Assembly: GCA_046756945.1 (NCBI GenBank)
Contig: JBHHXI010000011.1
Span: forward strand, 1-34,107
Source of the DNA: JACZQZ01 sp046756945
Lineage (GTDB): Bacteria; Pseudomonadota; Alphaproteobacteria; Rhodospirillales; 2-02-FULL-58-16
Direction: 5' to 3'
Length of the DNA stretch: 34,107 bases
Made by a program: the position numbers and the translations under genes. The notes beneath the pieces were generated by a model. It searched no databases, was not told where the DNA came from, and worked only from the letters and a program-made list of their open reading frames with translations. Of this stretch, positions 15,718 through 24,929 are shown piece by piece (the first letter of the stretch is position 1; each line of letters begins with the position of its first letter).

Positions 15718-16338
15718 ATGCGACTGAACGAGCTTCGTGATACGGCCGGCGCCCGCGACCGGCGCAAACGGTTGGGCCGTGGCGCCGGTTCCGGCAAGGG
15801 CGGCACGTCCGGGCGGGGCCACAAGGGCCAGAAATCGCGCAGCGGCGTTTCCCTCGCCGGGTTCGAGGGCGGCCAGATGCCGCTCTACAGGCGCCTGCCC
15901 AAGCGCGGGTTCCACAATCTCTTCCGCAAGAAGTACGCGGAGGTCAACCTGGGCCGCCTGCAAAAGGCCATCGATGCCGGCAAGATCGACGCCAAGAAGC
16001 CGGTCGACGAGAAGGCCTTGCGGACGGCCGGTTTGGTCAATAACTCTTGTGACGGGATCCGGCTGTTGGCCAAGGGGGAAATCAAGGCCAAGCTGACCAT
16101 CGAGGTGGCCGGCGCGTCGAAGACCGCCGTCGCCGCGGTTGAAAAGGCCGGCGGCGCGGTGATCCTCCCCCAAGCCGCTCCCGGCGCCAAGGACGGCAAG
16201 GCCGAAGGCCAGGGCAAGGCCGCCAAGAAGAAGGCCGCCGGGGAGAAATCCGCCAAGGAGAAACCCGCCGGGGAGAAACCCGCCAAGAAGAAACCCGCCC
16301 CCCCGACGGCCGCCGACAAGGGCGAAAACGACAGCTGA
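15718..16338 (+). CDS. rplO: 50S ribosomal protein L15 with a repeated Lys-rich tail
   Basis: L15 is a core 50S assembly protein. The ATG at 15718 gives the family start MRLNELRDTAGA; a TTG at 15694 would add eight unlikely residues. The core shows GRGAGSGKGGTSGRGHKGQK, GGQMPLYRRLPKRGF and a C-terminal domain to about residue 155. After that comes a tail of about 50 residues rich in Lys, Ala, Pro and Glu. At least part of it is made of 5-residue units such as AGEKP and AKKKP, encoded by 15-base repeats at 16221-16295. The total of 206 residues compares with the usual 145-160. Confidence 0.96.
   Translation: MRLNELRDTAGARDRRKRLGRGAGSGKGGTSGRGHKGQKSRSGVSLAGFEGGQMPLYRRLPKRGFHNLFRKKYAEVNLGRLQKAIDAGKIDAKKPVDEKALRTAGLVNNSCDGIRLLAKGEIKAKLTIEVAGASKTAVAAVEKAGGAVILPQAAPGAKDGKAEGQGKAAKKKAAGEKSAKEKPAGEKPAKKKPAPPTAADKGENDS
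16221..16295 (+). repeat. Five 15-base tandem repeats inside rplO
   Basis: Five consecutive 15-base units begin CGCC and encode Ala-(Lys/Gly)-(Lys/Glu)-Lys-(Ala/Ser/Pro). Examples are CGCCGGGGAGAAATC at 16236-16250 and CGCCAAGGAGAAACC at 16251-16265. Units alternate between AAG and GGG at the second codon, which suggests a 30-base higher-order duplication. They are in frame and lengthen the L15 tail. Confidence 0.85.
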
Positions 16339-16347
16339 GCGAGCGAT

Positions 16348-17687
<1,340 letters not shown>

Positions 17688-17691
<4 letters not shown>

Positions 17692-18332
17692 AACTGGTTC
17701 TTCTCGGCGCGCCGGGTGCCGGGAAGGGCACCCAGGCAAAGCGCCTGCAGGAGAAATACGACATTGTCCAGCTTTCCACGGGCGATATGCTGCGCGCCGA
17801 AATCGCCTCGGGCGGCGAATTGGGCAGACACGCGAAGGAGTTGATTGATGCCGGCGCCCTGGTGCCAGACCAAATGATCATCGACATGATCGCGGGATGC
17901 ATCGACGCGGACAACTGCGCGAACGGGTTCATCCTGGACGGCTTTCCGCGCACCACCCGCCAGGCCGAGGCCCTGGACGCCATGCTTGTCGAAAAAGGCC
18001 TGAAACTCGACCACGTGATCGAGATCAGGGTCGACGACGAGGCCATGGTCCAACGCATCACCGGCCGCTATACCTGTGCCGAATGCGGGGCCGGGTACCA
18101 CGACACGTTCCAGCGGCCCAAGGTGGATGGGGTCTGCGACACCTGCGGCTGCACCCGGTTCACCCGCCGAAGCGACGACAATGCCGCGACGGTGCGGGCG
18201 CGCCTCAAGGCCTACCACGAGAAAACCGCGCCGATCCTCTCATACTACGGGAAAAAAGGCATGGTGCAGACCGTTGACGGCATGGCCTCCATCGACGAGG
18301 TGACGCGGCAATTGGACCGGATCGTGGGATAG
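17688..18332 (+). CDS. adk: Adenylate kinase with a four-cysteine LID
   Basis: Adenylate kinase interconverts ATP plus AMP and two ADP. The ATG at 17688 overlaps the secY stop; the longer open frame upstream is a shadow. The 214-residue product has the P-loop GAPGAGKGT (7-15), the AMP site LDGFPRT, and a long LID. The LID carries Cys130, Cys133, Cys150 and Cys153 in a CxxC...CxxC arrangement expected to bind a structural metal, as described for some Gram-positive enzymes and for Paracoccus. It closes the spc array; map and infA are absent, as is common in alphaproteobacteria. Confidence 0.97.
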
Positions 18333-18342
18333 CGGGAGCGTG

Positions 18343-18370
18343 TTGACTTGACGTTTATAGGCCCTATAAT
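18343..18370 (+). promoter_or_regulatory. Promoter of the alpha operon
   Basis: TTGACT (18343-18348) and TATAAT (18365-18370) are separated by 16 bases in the 104-base gap between adk and rpsM. An overlapping TTGACG at 18348 is spaced too closely (11 bases) to serve. Transcription would start near 18377. Both boxes are close to the sigma70 consensus, so rpsM-rpsK-rpoA-rplQ can be transcribed apart from the upstream array. Confidence 0.8.
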
Positions 18371-18436
18371 CGCGCCTCCTCGTATTCCCGGCGCCCATGA
18401 TTTTCGTTTAAAACCAAAGGCTAAGGAGAACCCGCT

Positions 18437-18820
18437 TTGGCGCGAATCGCTGGCGTGAACATTCCCACCGGGAAACGGGTCGAGATCGCCCTGACCTATA
18501 TCTTCGGCATCGGCCGCACCAAGGCACGGCGGATTTGCGAGATCGTCGGTGTTCCTCGTGAGCGGCGGGTCAACGAGCTCACCGACGACGAGGTCATGCG
18601 CATCCGCGAAAGCATCGACCGCGACCAACAAGTGGAAGGCGACCTGCGGCGCGAATTGGCCATGAATGTCAAGCGGCTGATGGATCTGGGGTGTTACCGG
18701 GGGCTGCGGCACCGGCGCGGACTGCCGGTACACGGCCAGCGCACCCACACCAACGCGCGCACGCGAAAGGGTCCGGCGAAGGCAATCGCCGGCAAGAAGA
18801 AGTCGGTGGGGAAGCACTAG
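18437..18820 (+). CDS. rpsM: 30S ribosomal protein S13, TTG start
   Basis: S13 lies in the 30S head and contacts P-site tRNA. The start is TTG at 18437, supported by TAAGGAGA at a good distance and by the canonical ARIAGVNIPTGKRVEIALTY. The only nearby upstream ATG (18397) stops after four codons. The 127-residue product contains a helix-hairpin-helix region (YIFGIGRTKA) and the end RGLPVHGQRTHTNARTRKG. rpmJ, which often precedes rpsM, is absent. Confidence 0.96.
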   Translation: MARIAGVNIPTGKRVEIALTYIFGIGRTKARRICEIVGVPRERRVNELTDDEVMRIRESIDRDQQVEGDLRRELAMNVKRLMDLGCYRGLRHRRGLPVHGQRTHTNARTRKGPAKAIAGKKKSVGKH

Positions 18821-18823
18821 GCC

Positions 18824-19216
18824 ATGGCAAAGACATCCACCCACCGCCCGCGTCGCCGCGAACGCAAGAATATCGTCTCCGGCGTGGCACACGTGAGCGC
18901 CACGTTCAACAACACCATGATCACCATTACCGATGCCCAGGGCAACGTGATCGCCTGGTCGTCGGCGGGCAGCCAGGGGTTCAAGGGATCACGCAAATCA
19001 ACGCCGTATGCGGCCCAGATGGCCGGCGAGAACGCCGGCCGCAAGGCCATGGAACACGGTATGAAGACCTTGGAAGTGGAGGTGAAGGGGCCGGGTTCGG
19101 GCCGCGAATCCGCACTGCGCGCACTGCAGGCGGTCGGATTCACCATTACCGCCATCCGCGACGTGACGGCCATCCCCCACAACGGCTGTCGCCCGCGGAA
19201 GCGCCGGCGGGTGTAG
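18824..19216 (+). CDS. rpsK: 30S ribosomal protein S11
   Basis: S11 forms part of the 30S platform near the mRNA exit. The 130-residue product contains VSGVAHVSATFNNTMITITD, SSAGSQGFKGSRKSTPYAAQ and the end DVTAIPHNGCRPRKRRRV, all canonical. It follows rpsM by 3 bases. No rpsD follows it, as is usual outside the enterobacterial arrangement. Confidence 0.97.
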   Translation: MAKTSTHRPRRRERKNIVSGVAHVSATFNNTMITITDAQGNVIAWSSAGSQGFKGSRKSTPYAAQMAGENAGRKAMEHGMKTLEVEVKGPGSGRESALRALQAVGFTITAIRDVTAIPHNGCRPRKRRRV

Positions 19217-19244
19217 GCCGGCTCAAGGATTCCCGGATCTTTCG

Positions 19245-19260
19245 GGCCCGTGAGCGGGCC
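19245..19260 (+). other. Hairpin in the rpsK-rpoA gap
   Basis: GGCCCG (19245-19250), loop TGAG and CGGGCC (19255-19260) form a perfect 6-bp stem with a tetraloop in the 111-base gap. No T-run follows it. It may protect or process the message between the ribosomal-protein part and rpoA, or act as a protein-binding site. Confidence 0.4.
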
Positions 19261-19327
19261 GGGATGTCCGCGTAAACGCTGTGTCCGAAGGATTATCATT
19301 TAACGTGTTGGGCGAAAGGCTTCTTTC

Positions 19328-20344
19328 GTGATTCAAAAAAATTGGCAGGAACTCATCAAACCCACCAAACTCGACGTGGTGGGAGGCACCGATCCGGCGC
19401 GCACGGCCACCATCGTCGCCGAGCCGCTGGAGCGGGGCTTCGGCCTGACGCTGGGCAACGCCCTGCGACGGGTCTTGTTGTCCACGCTTCAGGGGGCGGC
19501 CGTGACGTCGGTACAGATCGACGGCGTGCTCCATGAATTTTCGTCCATCCCCGGCGTGCGCGAGGACGTCACCGACATCGTGCTCAACGTCAAGTCCATG
19601 GCGCTGCGCGCCCACGGCGATGGGCCGAAGCGGATGACCCTCAAGGCCAACGGGCCGGGCGAGGTGACGGCGGGCATGATCGAGACCGGTCCCGACGTCG
19701 AGATCATGGATCCGTCCCTGGTCCTCTGTACCCTCGATCAGGGGGCGAAACTCTCCATGGAGCTGATGGTGGAGACCGGCAAGGGCTACATGGCGGCGTC
19801 GCAAAGCCGCCCCGAGGATTCGCCCATCGGGCTGATTCCCGTCGATGCGGTGTTCTCTCCCGTGCGCAAGGTCTCGTACCGGGTGGACAACACCCGTGTC
19901 GGCCAGGTCACGGACCACGACAAGCTGTCTCTGGATGTCACCACCAACGGTTCGGTGACGCCGGAAGATGCGGTGGCGCTGGCGGCCAGAATCCTCCAGG
20001 ACCAGATGAACCTTTTCATCAACTTCGAGGAGCCGCAGGCGGCCCAAGCGGCGGAAAAGACGGAAGAACTGCCCTTCAACAAGAACCTGCTGCGCAAGGT
20101 GGACGAGCTGGAACTGTCGGTGCGCTCGGCCAACTGTCTGAAGAACGACAACATTATCTATATCGGCGATCTGGTCCAGAAAACCGAGGCCGACATGTTG
20201 CGCACGCCCAATTTCGGCCGCAAGTCCCTGAACGAGATCAAGGAGGTGCTTTCCCAGATGGGTCTGCACCTGGGCATGGATATTCCGAACTGGCCGCCGG
20301 AAAATATCGAGGAACTGGCCAAGAAGCTGGAAGACCCGTTTTGA
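19328..20344 (+). CDS. rpoA: RNA polymerase alpha subunit
   Basis: The alpha subunit dimerises to start core assembly and contacts promoter UP elements and activators. The start is GTG at 19328, giving MIQKNWQELIKPTKLDV, the usual start in alphaproteobacteria. The 338-residue product has an N-terminal assembly domain with RGFGLTLGNALRRVLLSTL. The C-terminal domain holds the DNA-contact Arg in LELSVRSANCLKNDNI and TPNFGRKSLNEIKEVL. It lies 111 bases after rpsK, a larger gap than elsewhere in the operon. Confidence 0.98.
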   Translation: MIQKNWQELIKPTKLDVVGGTDPARTATIVAEPLERGFGLTLGNALRRVLLSTLQGAAVTSVQIDGVLHEFSSIPGVREDVTDIVLNVKSMALRAHGDGPKRMTLKANGPGEVTAGMIETGPDVEIMDPSLVLCTLDQGAKLSMELMVETGKGYMAASQSRPEDSPIGLIPVDAVFSPVRKVSYRVDNTRVGQVTDHDKLSLDVTTNGSVTPEDAVALAARILQDQMNLFINFEEPQAAQAAEKTEELPFNKNLLRKVDELELSVRSANCLKNDNIIYIGDLVQKTEADMLRTPNFGRKSLNEIKEVLSQMGLHLGMDIPNWPPENIEELAKKLEDPF

Positions 20345-20400
20345 CGAGTCGGCGGCGCCACCCGGGCGCCGCCGCGAGCGGGCGGTAAGGAGATCCTGAG

Positions 20401-20832
20401 ATGCGTCACCGGCGAAGCGGCCGCAAGCTGAACCGTACGAGCAGCCACCGCAAGGCCATGTTCACCAACATGGCGGTGGCGCTCTTGAAGCACGAGCAGA
20501 TCAGGACCACCCTGCCCAAGGCCAAGGAGCTGCGCCGGGTGGCCGACAGGATGATCACGCTGGGCAAGCGCGGCAACCTGCACGCCCGCCGCCGGGCCCT
20601 CGCCACCCTTCGCGATGCGCAACTGGTGGGCAAGCTGTTCGGTGCCCTGGCCGAGCGCTACAAGGGGCGCAACGGGGGGTACACCCGGGTGCTCAGGGAC
20701 GGCTTCCGCTATGGCGACAGCGCGCCCATGGCCGTCATCGAGCTGGTGGAGAGGAATCCCGAGGCCAAGGGCGCCGAGGACAAGGCCCGCGCCGCCGCCG
20801 AGGCCGCCGCCGCCGAAGCGGAAGCCGAATAA
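20401..20832 (+). CDS. rplQ: 50S ribosomal protein L17
   Basis: L17 lies near the tunnel exit. The 143-residue product starts MRHRRSGRKLNRTSSHRKAM and contains LPKAKELRRVADRMITLGKR and YTRVLRDGFRYGDSAPMAVI. A short Ala/Glu-rich tail of about 20 residues follows the core, as in many alphaproteobacterial L17 proteins. A strong ribosome binding site (TAAGGAG) precedes the ATG. It is the last gene of the alpha operon. Confidence 0.97.
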   Translation: MRHRRSGRKLNRTSSHRKAMFTNMAVALLKHEQIRTTLPKAKELRRVADRMITLGKRGNLHARRRALATLRDAQLVGKLFGALAERYKGRNGGYTRVLRDGFRYGDSAPMAVIELVERNPEAKGAEDKARAAAEAAAAEAEAE

Positions 20833-20890
20833 CCGGCGCGCCCGCCGCCCGCCCGGGCCATCCGGATCGGCGGGGCCCGGCGTCCCGTAT

Positions 20891-20913
20891 GGCAGCCTCG
20901 ACGGCTGCCTTTT
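20891..20913 (+). terminator. Intrinsic terminator of the alpha operon
   Basis: GGCAGCC (20891-20897), loop TCGAC and GGCTGCC (20903-20909) form a 7-bp stem followed by TTTT and an AT-rich stretch. It lies about 60 bases after the rplQ stop and before the next start at 20986. Confidence 0.8.
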
Positions 20914-20985
20914 GCATTTACGTATTGTAAACTCGGCGTATCCCGGAGCGGCCGGGCTGCCGGTATTACGCGGATCGAGGAGGGC

Positions 20986-22407
20986 ATGAGCGTAACGAAG
21001 CCTTGGATTTCGGCGGTCGTGTTTGCCGTGGTGGCGCTTCTTGTGGCGCCGGCCGCGGGCGGGAAGCGGGTGCCCGCGTCGAAAGATCAGGTTCAAATGT
21101 CCTTCGCCCCCCTGGTCAAGAAGGCGGCCCCGGCGGTGGTCAACATCTTCACCCGCAAGGTCATGCGCCGGCGCGCGATGGCGCCGCTTTTCGACGACCC
21201 CTTCTTCCGCCGCTTCTTCGGCGAGGGGTTCGGGTTCGGTATCGAAAAACCCCGCGCGCCGGTACAGAATTCCCTCGGTTCCGGGGTCATCGTCCGCGCC
21301 GACGGCCTTGTCATCACCAATCACCATGTCATCGAGGGCGCCGACGAGATCACCGTGGTCCTCGCCGACCGGCGCGAGTTCGAGGCCCGGATCGTCGGCA
21401 CCGACAAGCGCACGGACCTGGCCGTTCTGCGCCTGGACACCGGCGGCGAGGCGCTGCCGCACCTGGAGCTGCACGATTCGGACGACCTGGAGGTGGGCGA
21501 CCTGGTGCTCGCCATCGGCAATCCCTTCGGCGTCGGCCAGACGGTGACCAGCGGCATCGTCTCGGCCCTGGCGCGCACCCAGGTTGGCAAATCGGACCTC
21601 AGGTCCTTCATCCAGACCGATGCCGCCATCAACCCGGGCAATTCCGGCGGCGCCCTGATCGGCATGGACGGCAAGCTGGTCGGCATCAACAGCGCGATCT
21701 TTTCGAAAAGCGGCGGGTCCCTTGGCATCGGCTTCGCCATTCCGTCGAACATGGTGCGCACGGTGATCGCCGGCATCACCGACGGCGGCCGGCTGGTGCG
21801 GCCCTGGCTCGGCGCCTGGGGCCAGGGGGTGGACGCCGATATCGCCGCGTCGCTGGGCCTGGCGCGGCCCGCCGGGGTGCTGGTCAACGGCGTCCACCCG
21901 GCCGGCCCCGCCGACCGGGCGGGAGTCAGGGTCGGCGACGTGCTGCTCGCCATCAACGGCCACGGGGTCGACGACCCGGAATCCCTCAAATACCGTATCG
22001 CCACCCTGGCCGTCGGCGGCACCGCGGAACTGACCGTGTGGCGGCGCGGCAAATCATCGAAAATCCGCGTCGCCCTGGCGCCGCCGCCGGAGGACCCGCC
22101 CCGCGCGCTCACCGAACTCAGGGGTCCGCACCCCCTTTCCGGCGCCACGGTGGCCAACATGTCGCCGGCGCTGGCCGACGAGCTGGGCCTGGAAACCATC
22201 GAGGCCGGCGTCATCGTCATGGGATTGCGCCCAGGCAGCAGCGCCAGCCGCCTGGGCTTCCGCACCGGCGACATGGTGCGGGCGGTCAACGGCGAACACG
22301 TGGACTCGGTGCGCCGGCTCAGGACCCTGGTCGCGGCGCCGGCGGACCGGTGGCGCATCACCCTGCAGCGCGACGGCAGGACGCTCAACATGGTCGTCAA
22401 CCGGTGA
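20986..22407 (+). CDS. Deg/HtrA-family periplasmic serine protease
   Basis: This is a trypsin-fold protease and probable chaperone for misfolded envelope proteins. The 473-residue product has an N-terminal signal or anchor segment (about residues 7-25). The catalytic triad is visible: His114 in TNHHVIEG, Asp144 in KRTDLAVL and Ser220 in NPGNSGGAL. Two PDZ domains follow, at roughly 280-365 and 385-470. The Q-linker between the signal and the protease domain is Arg/Phe-rich (FFRRFFGEGFGFG), as in the DegP/DegQ group. It starts after the rplQ terminator and overlaps rarA by four bases (GTGA). DegP or DegQ cannot be told apart here. Confidence 0.93.
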   Translation: MSVTKPWISAVVFAVVALLVAPAAGGKRVPASKDQVQMSFAPLVKKAAPAVVNIFTRKVMRRRAMAPLFDDPFFRRFFGEGFGFGIEKPRAPVQNSLGSGVIVRADGLVITNHHVIEGADEITVVLADRREFEARIVGTDKRTDLAVLRLDTGGEALPHLELHDSDDLEVGDLVLAIGNPFGVGQTVTSGIVSALARTQVGKSDLRSFIQTDAAINPGNSGGALIGMDGKLVGINSAIFSKSGGSLGIGFAIPSNMVRTVIAGITDGGRLVRPWLGAWGQGVDADIAASLGLARPAGVLVNGVHPAGPADRAGVRVGDVLLAINGHGVDDPESLKYRIATLAVGGTAELTVWRRGKSSKIRVALAPPPEDPPRALTELRGPHPLSGATVANMSPALADELGLETIEAGVIVMGLRPGSSASRLGFRTGDMVRAVNGEHVDSVRRLRTLVAAPADRWRITLQRDGRTLNMVVNR

Positions 22408-23708
22408 GCACCCTGTTCGAGGCCCAGGCGCCGCGGCCCCTGGCGGACCGCCTGCGTCCGCGCACCCTGGGCGAGGTGGTCGGCCAGGACCCCCTTGTCG
22501 GCGCCGACGGCCCCATCGGGCGCATGGTGGAGAAGGGCCGGCTGTCCTCGATCATCCTGTGGGGACCGCCGGGGTCCGGAAAGACGACGATTGCGCGGCT
22601 TCTGGCCGAGCACACGGACCTTCACTTCGAGCCCCTGTCGGCCGTGTTCTCCGGCGTCGCCGACCTCAGGAAGGTGTTCGACGCGGCGCGCCAGCGGCGC
22701 GAGGCGGGCCGCGGCACGCTGCTCTTCGTCGACGAGATTCACCGCTTCAACCGCCTCCAGCAGGACGGCTTCCTTCCCTGGGTGGAGGACGGCACGGTGA
22801 TCCTGGTCGGCGCCACCACCGAGAACCCGTCCTTCGAGCTGACCTCGCCGCTGCTGTCGCGCTGCCAGGTGCTGGTGCTCGACCGCCTCGACGACGCGGC
22901 GCTGGAGGTGTTGGCGAAGCGGGCCGAACAGGCGGACGGCAGGGACCTGCCCCTCGACGGCTCGGGCCGCGCCGCCTTGCGCGCCATGGCCGACGGCGAC
23001 GGGCGCTATCTTCTGAACATGATCGAGGCCCTCTCCGATCTGCCGCCCAGGCCGCTCCTCGACCGGGCGGCGCTCCTGCAGGCGGTGCAGCAGCGCCTGC
23101 CGCTCTACGACAAGCACCAGGACGGCCACTTCAACCTGATCAGCGCCCTGCACAAGTCGCTGCGCGGGTCCGACACCGACGCGGCGCTCTATTGGTTCGC
23201 CCGCATGATGGCGGGCGGCGAGGAGCCCCGCTACATCGCCCGGCGGCTGGTGCGCTTCGCCGTCGAGGACGTCGGCCTGGCCGACCCCGACGCGCTGGCC
23301 CATGCGATCGCCGCCTGGGAGGCCTACGAGCGCCTGGGCTCTCCCGAGGGCGAGCTGGCCCTGGTCCAGTGCATCATCTATCTGGGCTCCGCGCCCAAGT
23401 CCAACGCCGCCTACCGGGCGCACGGCGCGGCCCAGCGGGCGGCCCGGGAGACCGGCTCGCTGATGCCGCCGAAACACATCCTCAATGCGCCGACGCGGCT
23501 GATGAAGGACCTGGGCTACGGCGACGGCTATGTCTACGACCACGCCACCGACGAAGGCTTTTCCGGCCAGGACTACTTCCCCGAGGGCATGGAGCGCCGC
23601 CGCTTCTATGAGCCCGGCGACCGGGGCTTCGAGCGCGAGATCGCCAAGAGACTGGCCTACTGGAACAAGCTGCGGGGGTCCAAAAACGAAAGCGGAGGCG
23701 GGGATTGA
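22404..23708 (+). CDS. rarA: Replication-associated recombination protein A (MgsA/RarA ATPase)
   Basis: RarA is a clamp-loader-like AAA+ ATPase acting at stalled replication forks. The start is GTG at 22404, overlapping the protease stop; the frame is open far upstream only as a shadow. The 434-residue product has Walker A GPPGSGKTT (54-62), Walker B LLFVDEIHRF (106-115) and sensor 1 GATTENPSFE. The C-terminal tetramerisation part contains DGHFNLISALHKSLRGSD, ARMMAGGEEPRYIARRLVR and the end GLPRGME-type DYFPEGMERRRFYEP. The rarA-rlu-HAD-ATP12 order is familiar from alphaproteobacteria, where crcB often lies after rarA; it is missing here. Confidence 0.95.
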   Translation: MSTLFEAQAPRPLADRLRPRTLGEVVGQDPLVGADGPIGRMVEKGRLSSIILWGPPGSGKTTIARLLAEHTDLHFEPLSAVFSGVADLRKVFDAARQRREAGRGTLLFVDEIHRFNRLQQDGFLPWVEDGTVILVGATTENPSFELTSPLLSRCQVLVLDRLDDAALEVLAKRAEQADGRDLPLDGSGRAALRAMADGDGRYLLNMIEALSDLPPRPLLDRAALLQAVQQRLPLYDKHQDGHFNLISALHKSLRGSDTDAALYWFARMMAGGEEPRYIARRLVRFAVEDVGLADPDALAHAIAAWEAYERLGSPEGELALVQCIIYLGSAPKSNAAYRAHGAAQRAARETGSLMPPKHILNAPTRLMKDLGYGDGYVYDHATDEGFSGQDYFPEGMERRRFYEPGDRGFEREIAKRLAYWNKLRGSKNESGGGD

Positions 23709-23763
23709 CCCCCTTCGCGCTTTTCGCCGACGGCGGACGGAGGCCTCTCCGGCGGCTCCCGCC

Positions 23764-24753
23764 ATGAGCGGCGTCCGGACCATTCCCGTCGCCGCCGACG
23801 AGGCGGACCTCAGGCTGGACCGCTGGTTCAGGCGCCACTTTCCCGGCGTCACCCACGCCCGCCTGCAAAAGTGGCTGCGCACCGGCCAGGTGCGCGTCGA
23901 CGGCCGGCGGGCCAAGGCCGGCGCTAGGCTGGCGGCCGGACAGAGCGTGCGCGTGCCGCCGCTGGCTGCGGAGACGGCGCCGCCGGCGAAAGGACCGCCG
24001 CCCGCCCCGCCGGCGGGCGCGGCCGAGGCGCTCAGGGCCCGGGTCATCCACCGGGACGCCCATGTCATCGCCATCGACAAGGCGCCCGGCCTGGCGGTGC
24101 AGGGCGGGACGAAGACGCGCCACCACCTGGACGCCATGCTGGATGCGCTGCGCTACGAGTCGACGGAAAGGCCGCGGCTGGTGCACCGGCTGGACAAGGA
24201 CACCTCGGGCGTGCTGCTGCTCGCCCGCAGCGCCGCCGCCGCGGCAAAGCTCGCCGCCGCCTTCCGCTCGAAGGCGGCGCGCAAGGTCTACTGGGCCGCC
24301 GTCGCCGGGGTGCCCAGGCCGTCCCGGGGGCGCATCGACCTGGCCCTGGCCAAGGTGCCGGGACGGGTTGGCGAACGGGTCGGCGCCGCCGCCGGGGGCG
24401 GGAAAAAGGCGGTCACGCGGTACCGGGTCGTGGACAAGGCCGGCAGGAAGACCGCCTGGCTGGTGCTCGAGCCCGAAACCGGGCGCACGCACCAGTTGCG
24501 CGCCCACTGCGCGGCGCTGGGCACGCCGATCCTGGGCGACGGCAAATACGGCGGCCGGGGCGCCTTCCTCGCCGGCGCGGAGATAAGCCGCAAGCTGCAC
24601 CTGCACGCCCGCGCCATCCGCATCCCCCATCCGGCCGGCGGGGTCCTCGAAGTGACCGCGCCCCTGCCCGGCCACATGGCCGCGACGTGGAAATTCCTCG
24701 GTTTCGACGAGGCGGCGGCCGGGGACCCCTTCGCGGAGCCGGATAATTGGTGA
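23764..24753 (+). CDS. rluC: RluA-family 23S rRNA pseudouridine synthase, RluC type
   Basis: The enzyme isomerises uridines in 23S rRNA. The ATG at 23764 gives a 329-residue protein that begins directly before an S4 RNA-binding domain (LDRWFRRHFPGVTHARLQKW); the open frame upstream overlaps rarA and is unlikely to be used. A Pro/Ala-rich linker at about 70-90 leads to the catalytic domain. The catalytic motif HRLDKDTSG has Asp144, and GRTHQLRAHCAALGTPILGD follows. Family membership is clear. The RluC assignment rests on gene context and general form, and RluD or another RluA-type specificity is possible. Confidence 0.88.
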   Translation: MSGVRTIPVAADEADLRLDRWFRRHFPGVTHARLQKWLRTGQVRVDGRRAKAGARLAAGQSVRVPPLAAETAPPAKGPPPAPPAGAAEALRARVIHRDAHVIAIDKAPGLAVQGGTKTRHHLDAMLDALRYESTERPRLVHRLDKDTSGVLLLARSAAAAAKLAAAFRSKAARKVYWAAVAGVPRPSRGRIDLALAKVPGRVGERVGAAAGGGKKAVTRYRVVDKAGRKTAWLVLEPETGRTHQLRAHCAALGTPILGDGKYGGRGAFLAGAEISRKLHLHARAIRIPHPAGGVLEVTAPLPGHMAATWKFLGFDEAAAGDPFAEPDNW

Positions 24754-24757
24754 ACAA

Positions 24758-24887
24758 CAGAGGACACGGAGAGCACAGCGAGTCTCACAGAGATAACCGG
24801 ATGTGGCGCGACGCGCCGTTTATTATCTTCTTGTTTTCTCTGTGTTTATTACTCTGTGGGCTCTGTGGTTTTTCTTCTTTCGCACAT
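24758..24887. repeat. Imperfect inverted repeat of CACAGAG-type motifs between convergent genes
   Basis: The gap between the convergent rluC and Sel1-protein genes is AT-richer than its surroundings. The left arm (about 24758-24796) is rich in ACAGAGGACAC and CACAGAGATAA. The right arm (about 24831-24877) is rich in CTCTGTGTTTATTA, CTCTGTGGG and CTCTGTGG. The right arm read on the other strand resembles the left arm. A compact GC hairpin sits at the centre. Similar CACAGAG-rich intergenic sequences recur in many environmental genomes, so this may be a dispersed repeat. Confidence 0.6.
24805..24817. terminator. Central GC hairpin, possible bidirectional terminator
   Basis: GGCGC (24805-24809), loop GAC and GCGCC (24813-24817) form a 5-bp stem followed by GTTTATTA on the plus strand and preceded by an AT-containing stretch. 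It lies midway between the convergent genes, where a shared terminator is expected. The T-run is short, so this is tentative. Confidence 0.4.
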
Positions 24888-24929
24888 GGCCCGCGCGGCG
24901 GATGTCAGGCGTGAGCCACCCTCCATTCC

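Noticed and set aside
16221..16295. Repeat array considered as CRISPR or VNTR element outside genes
   Set aside because: Units are contiguous, 15 bases, in frame and translated as the L15 tail; no spacers exist.
21003..22403. Fusion of a long N-terminal domain to RarA
   Set aside because: The upstream extension is the shifted frame of the Deg protease gene, rich in Arg, Pro and Gly. RarA proper begins at the GTG overlapping the protease stop.
23709..23763. A crcB gene between rarA and rluC, often seen in alphaproteobacteria
   Set aside because: Only 55 bases lie between the two genes and no membrane-protein frame exists there.
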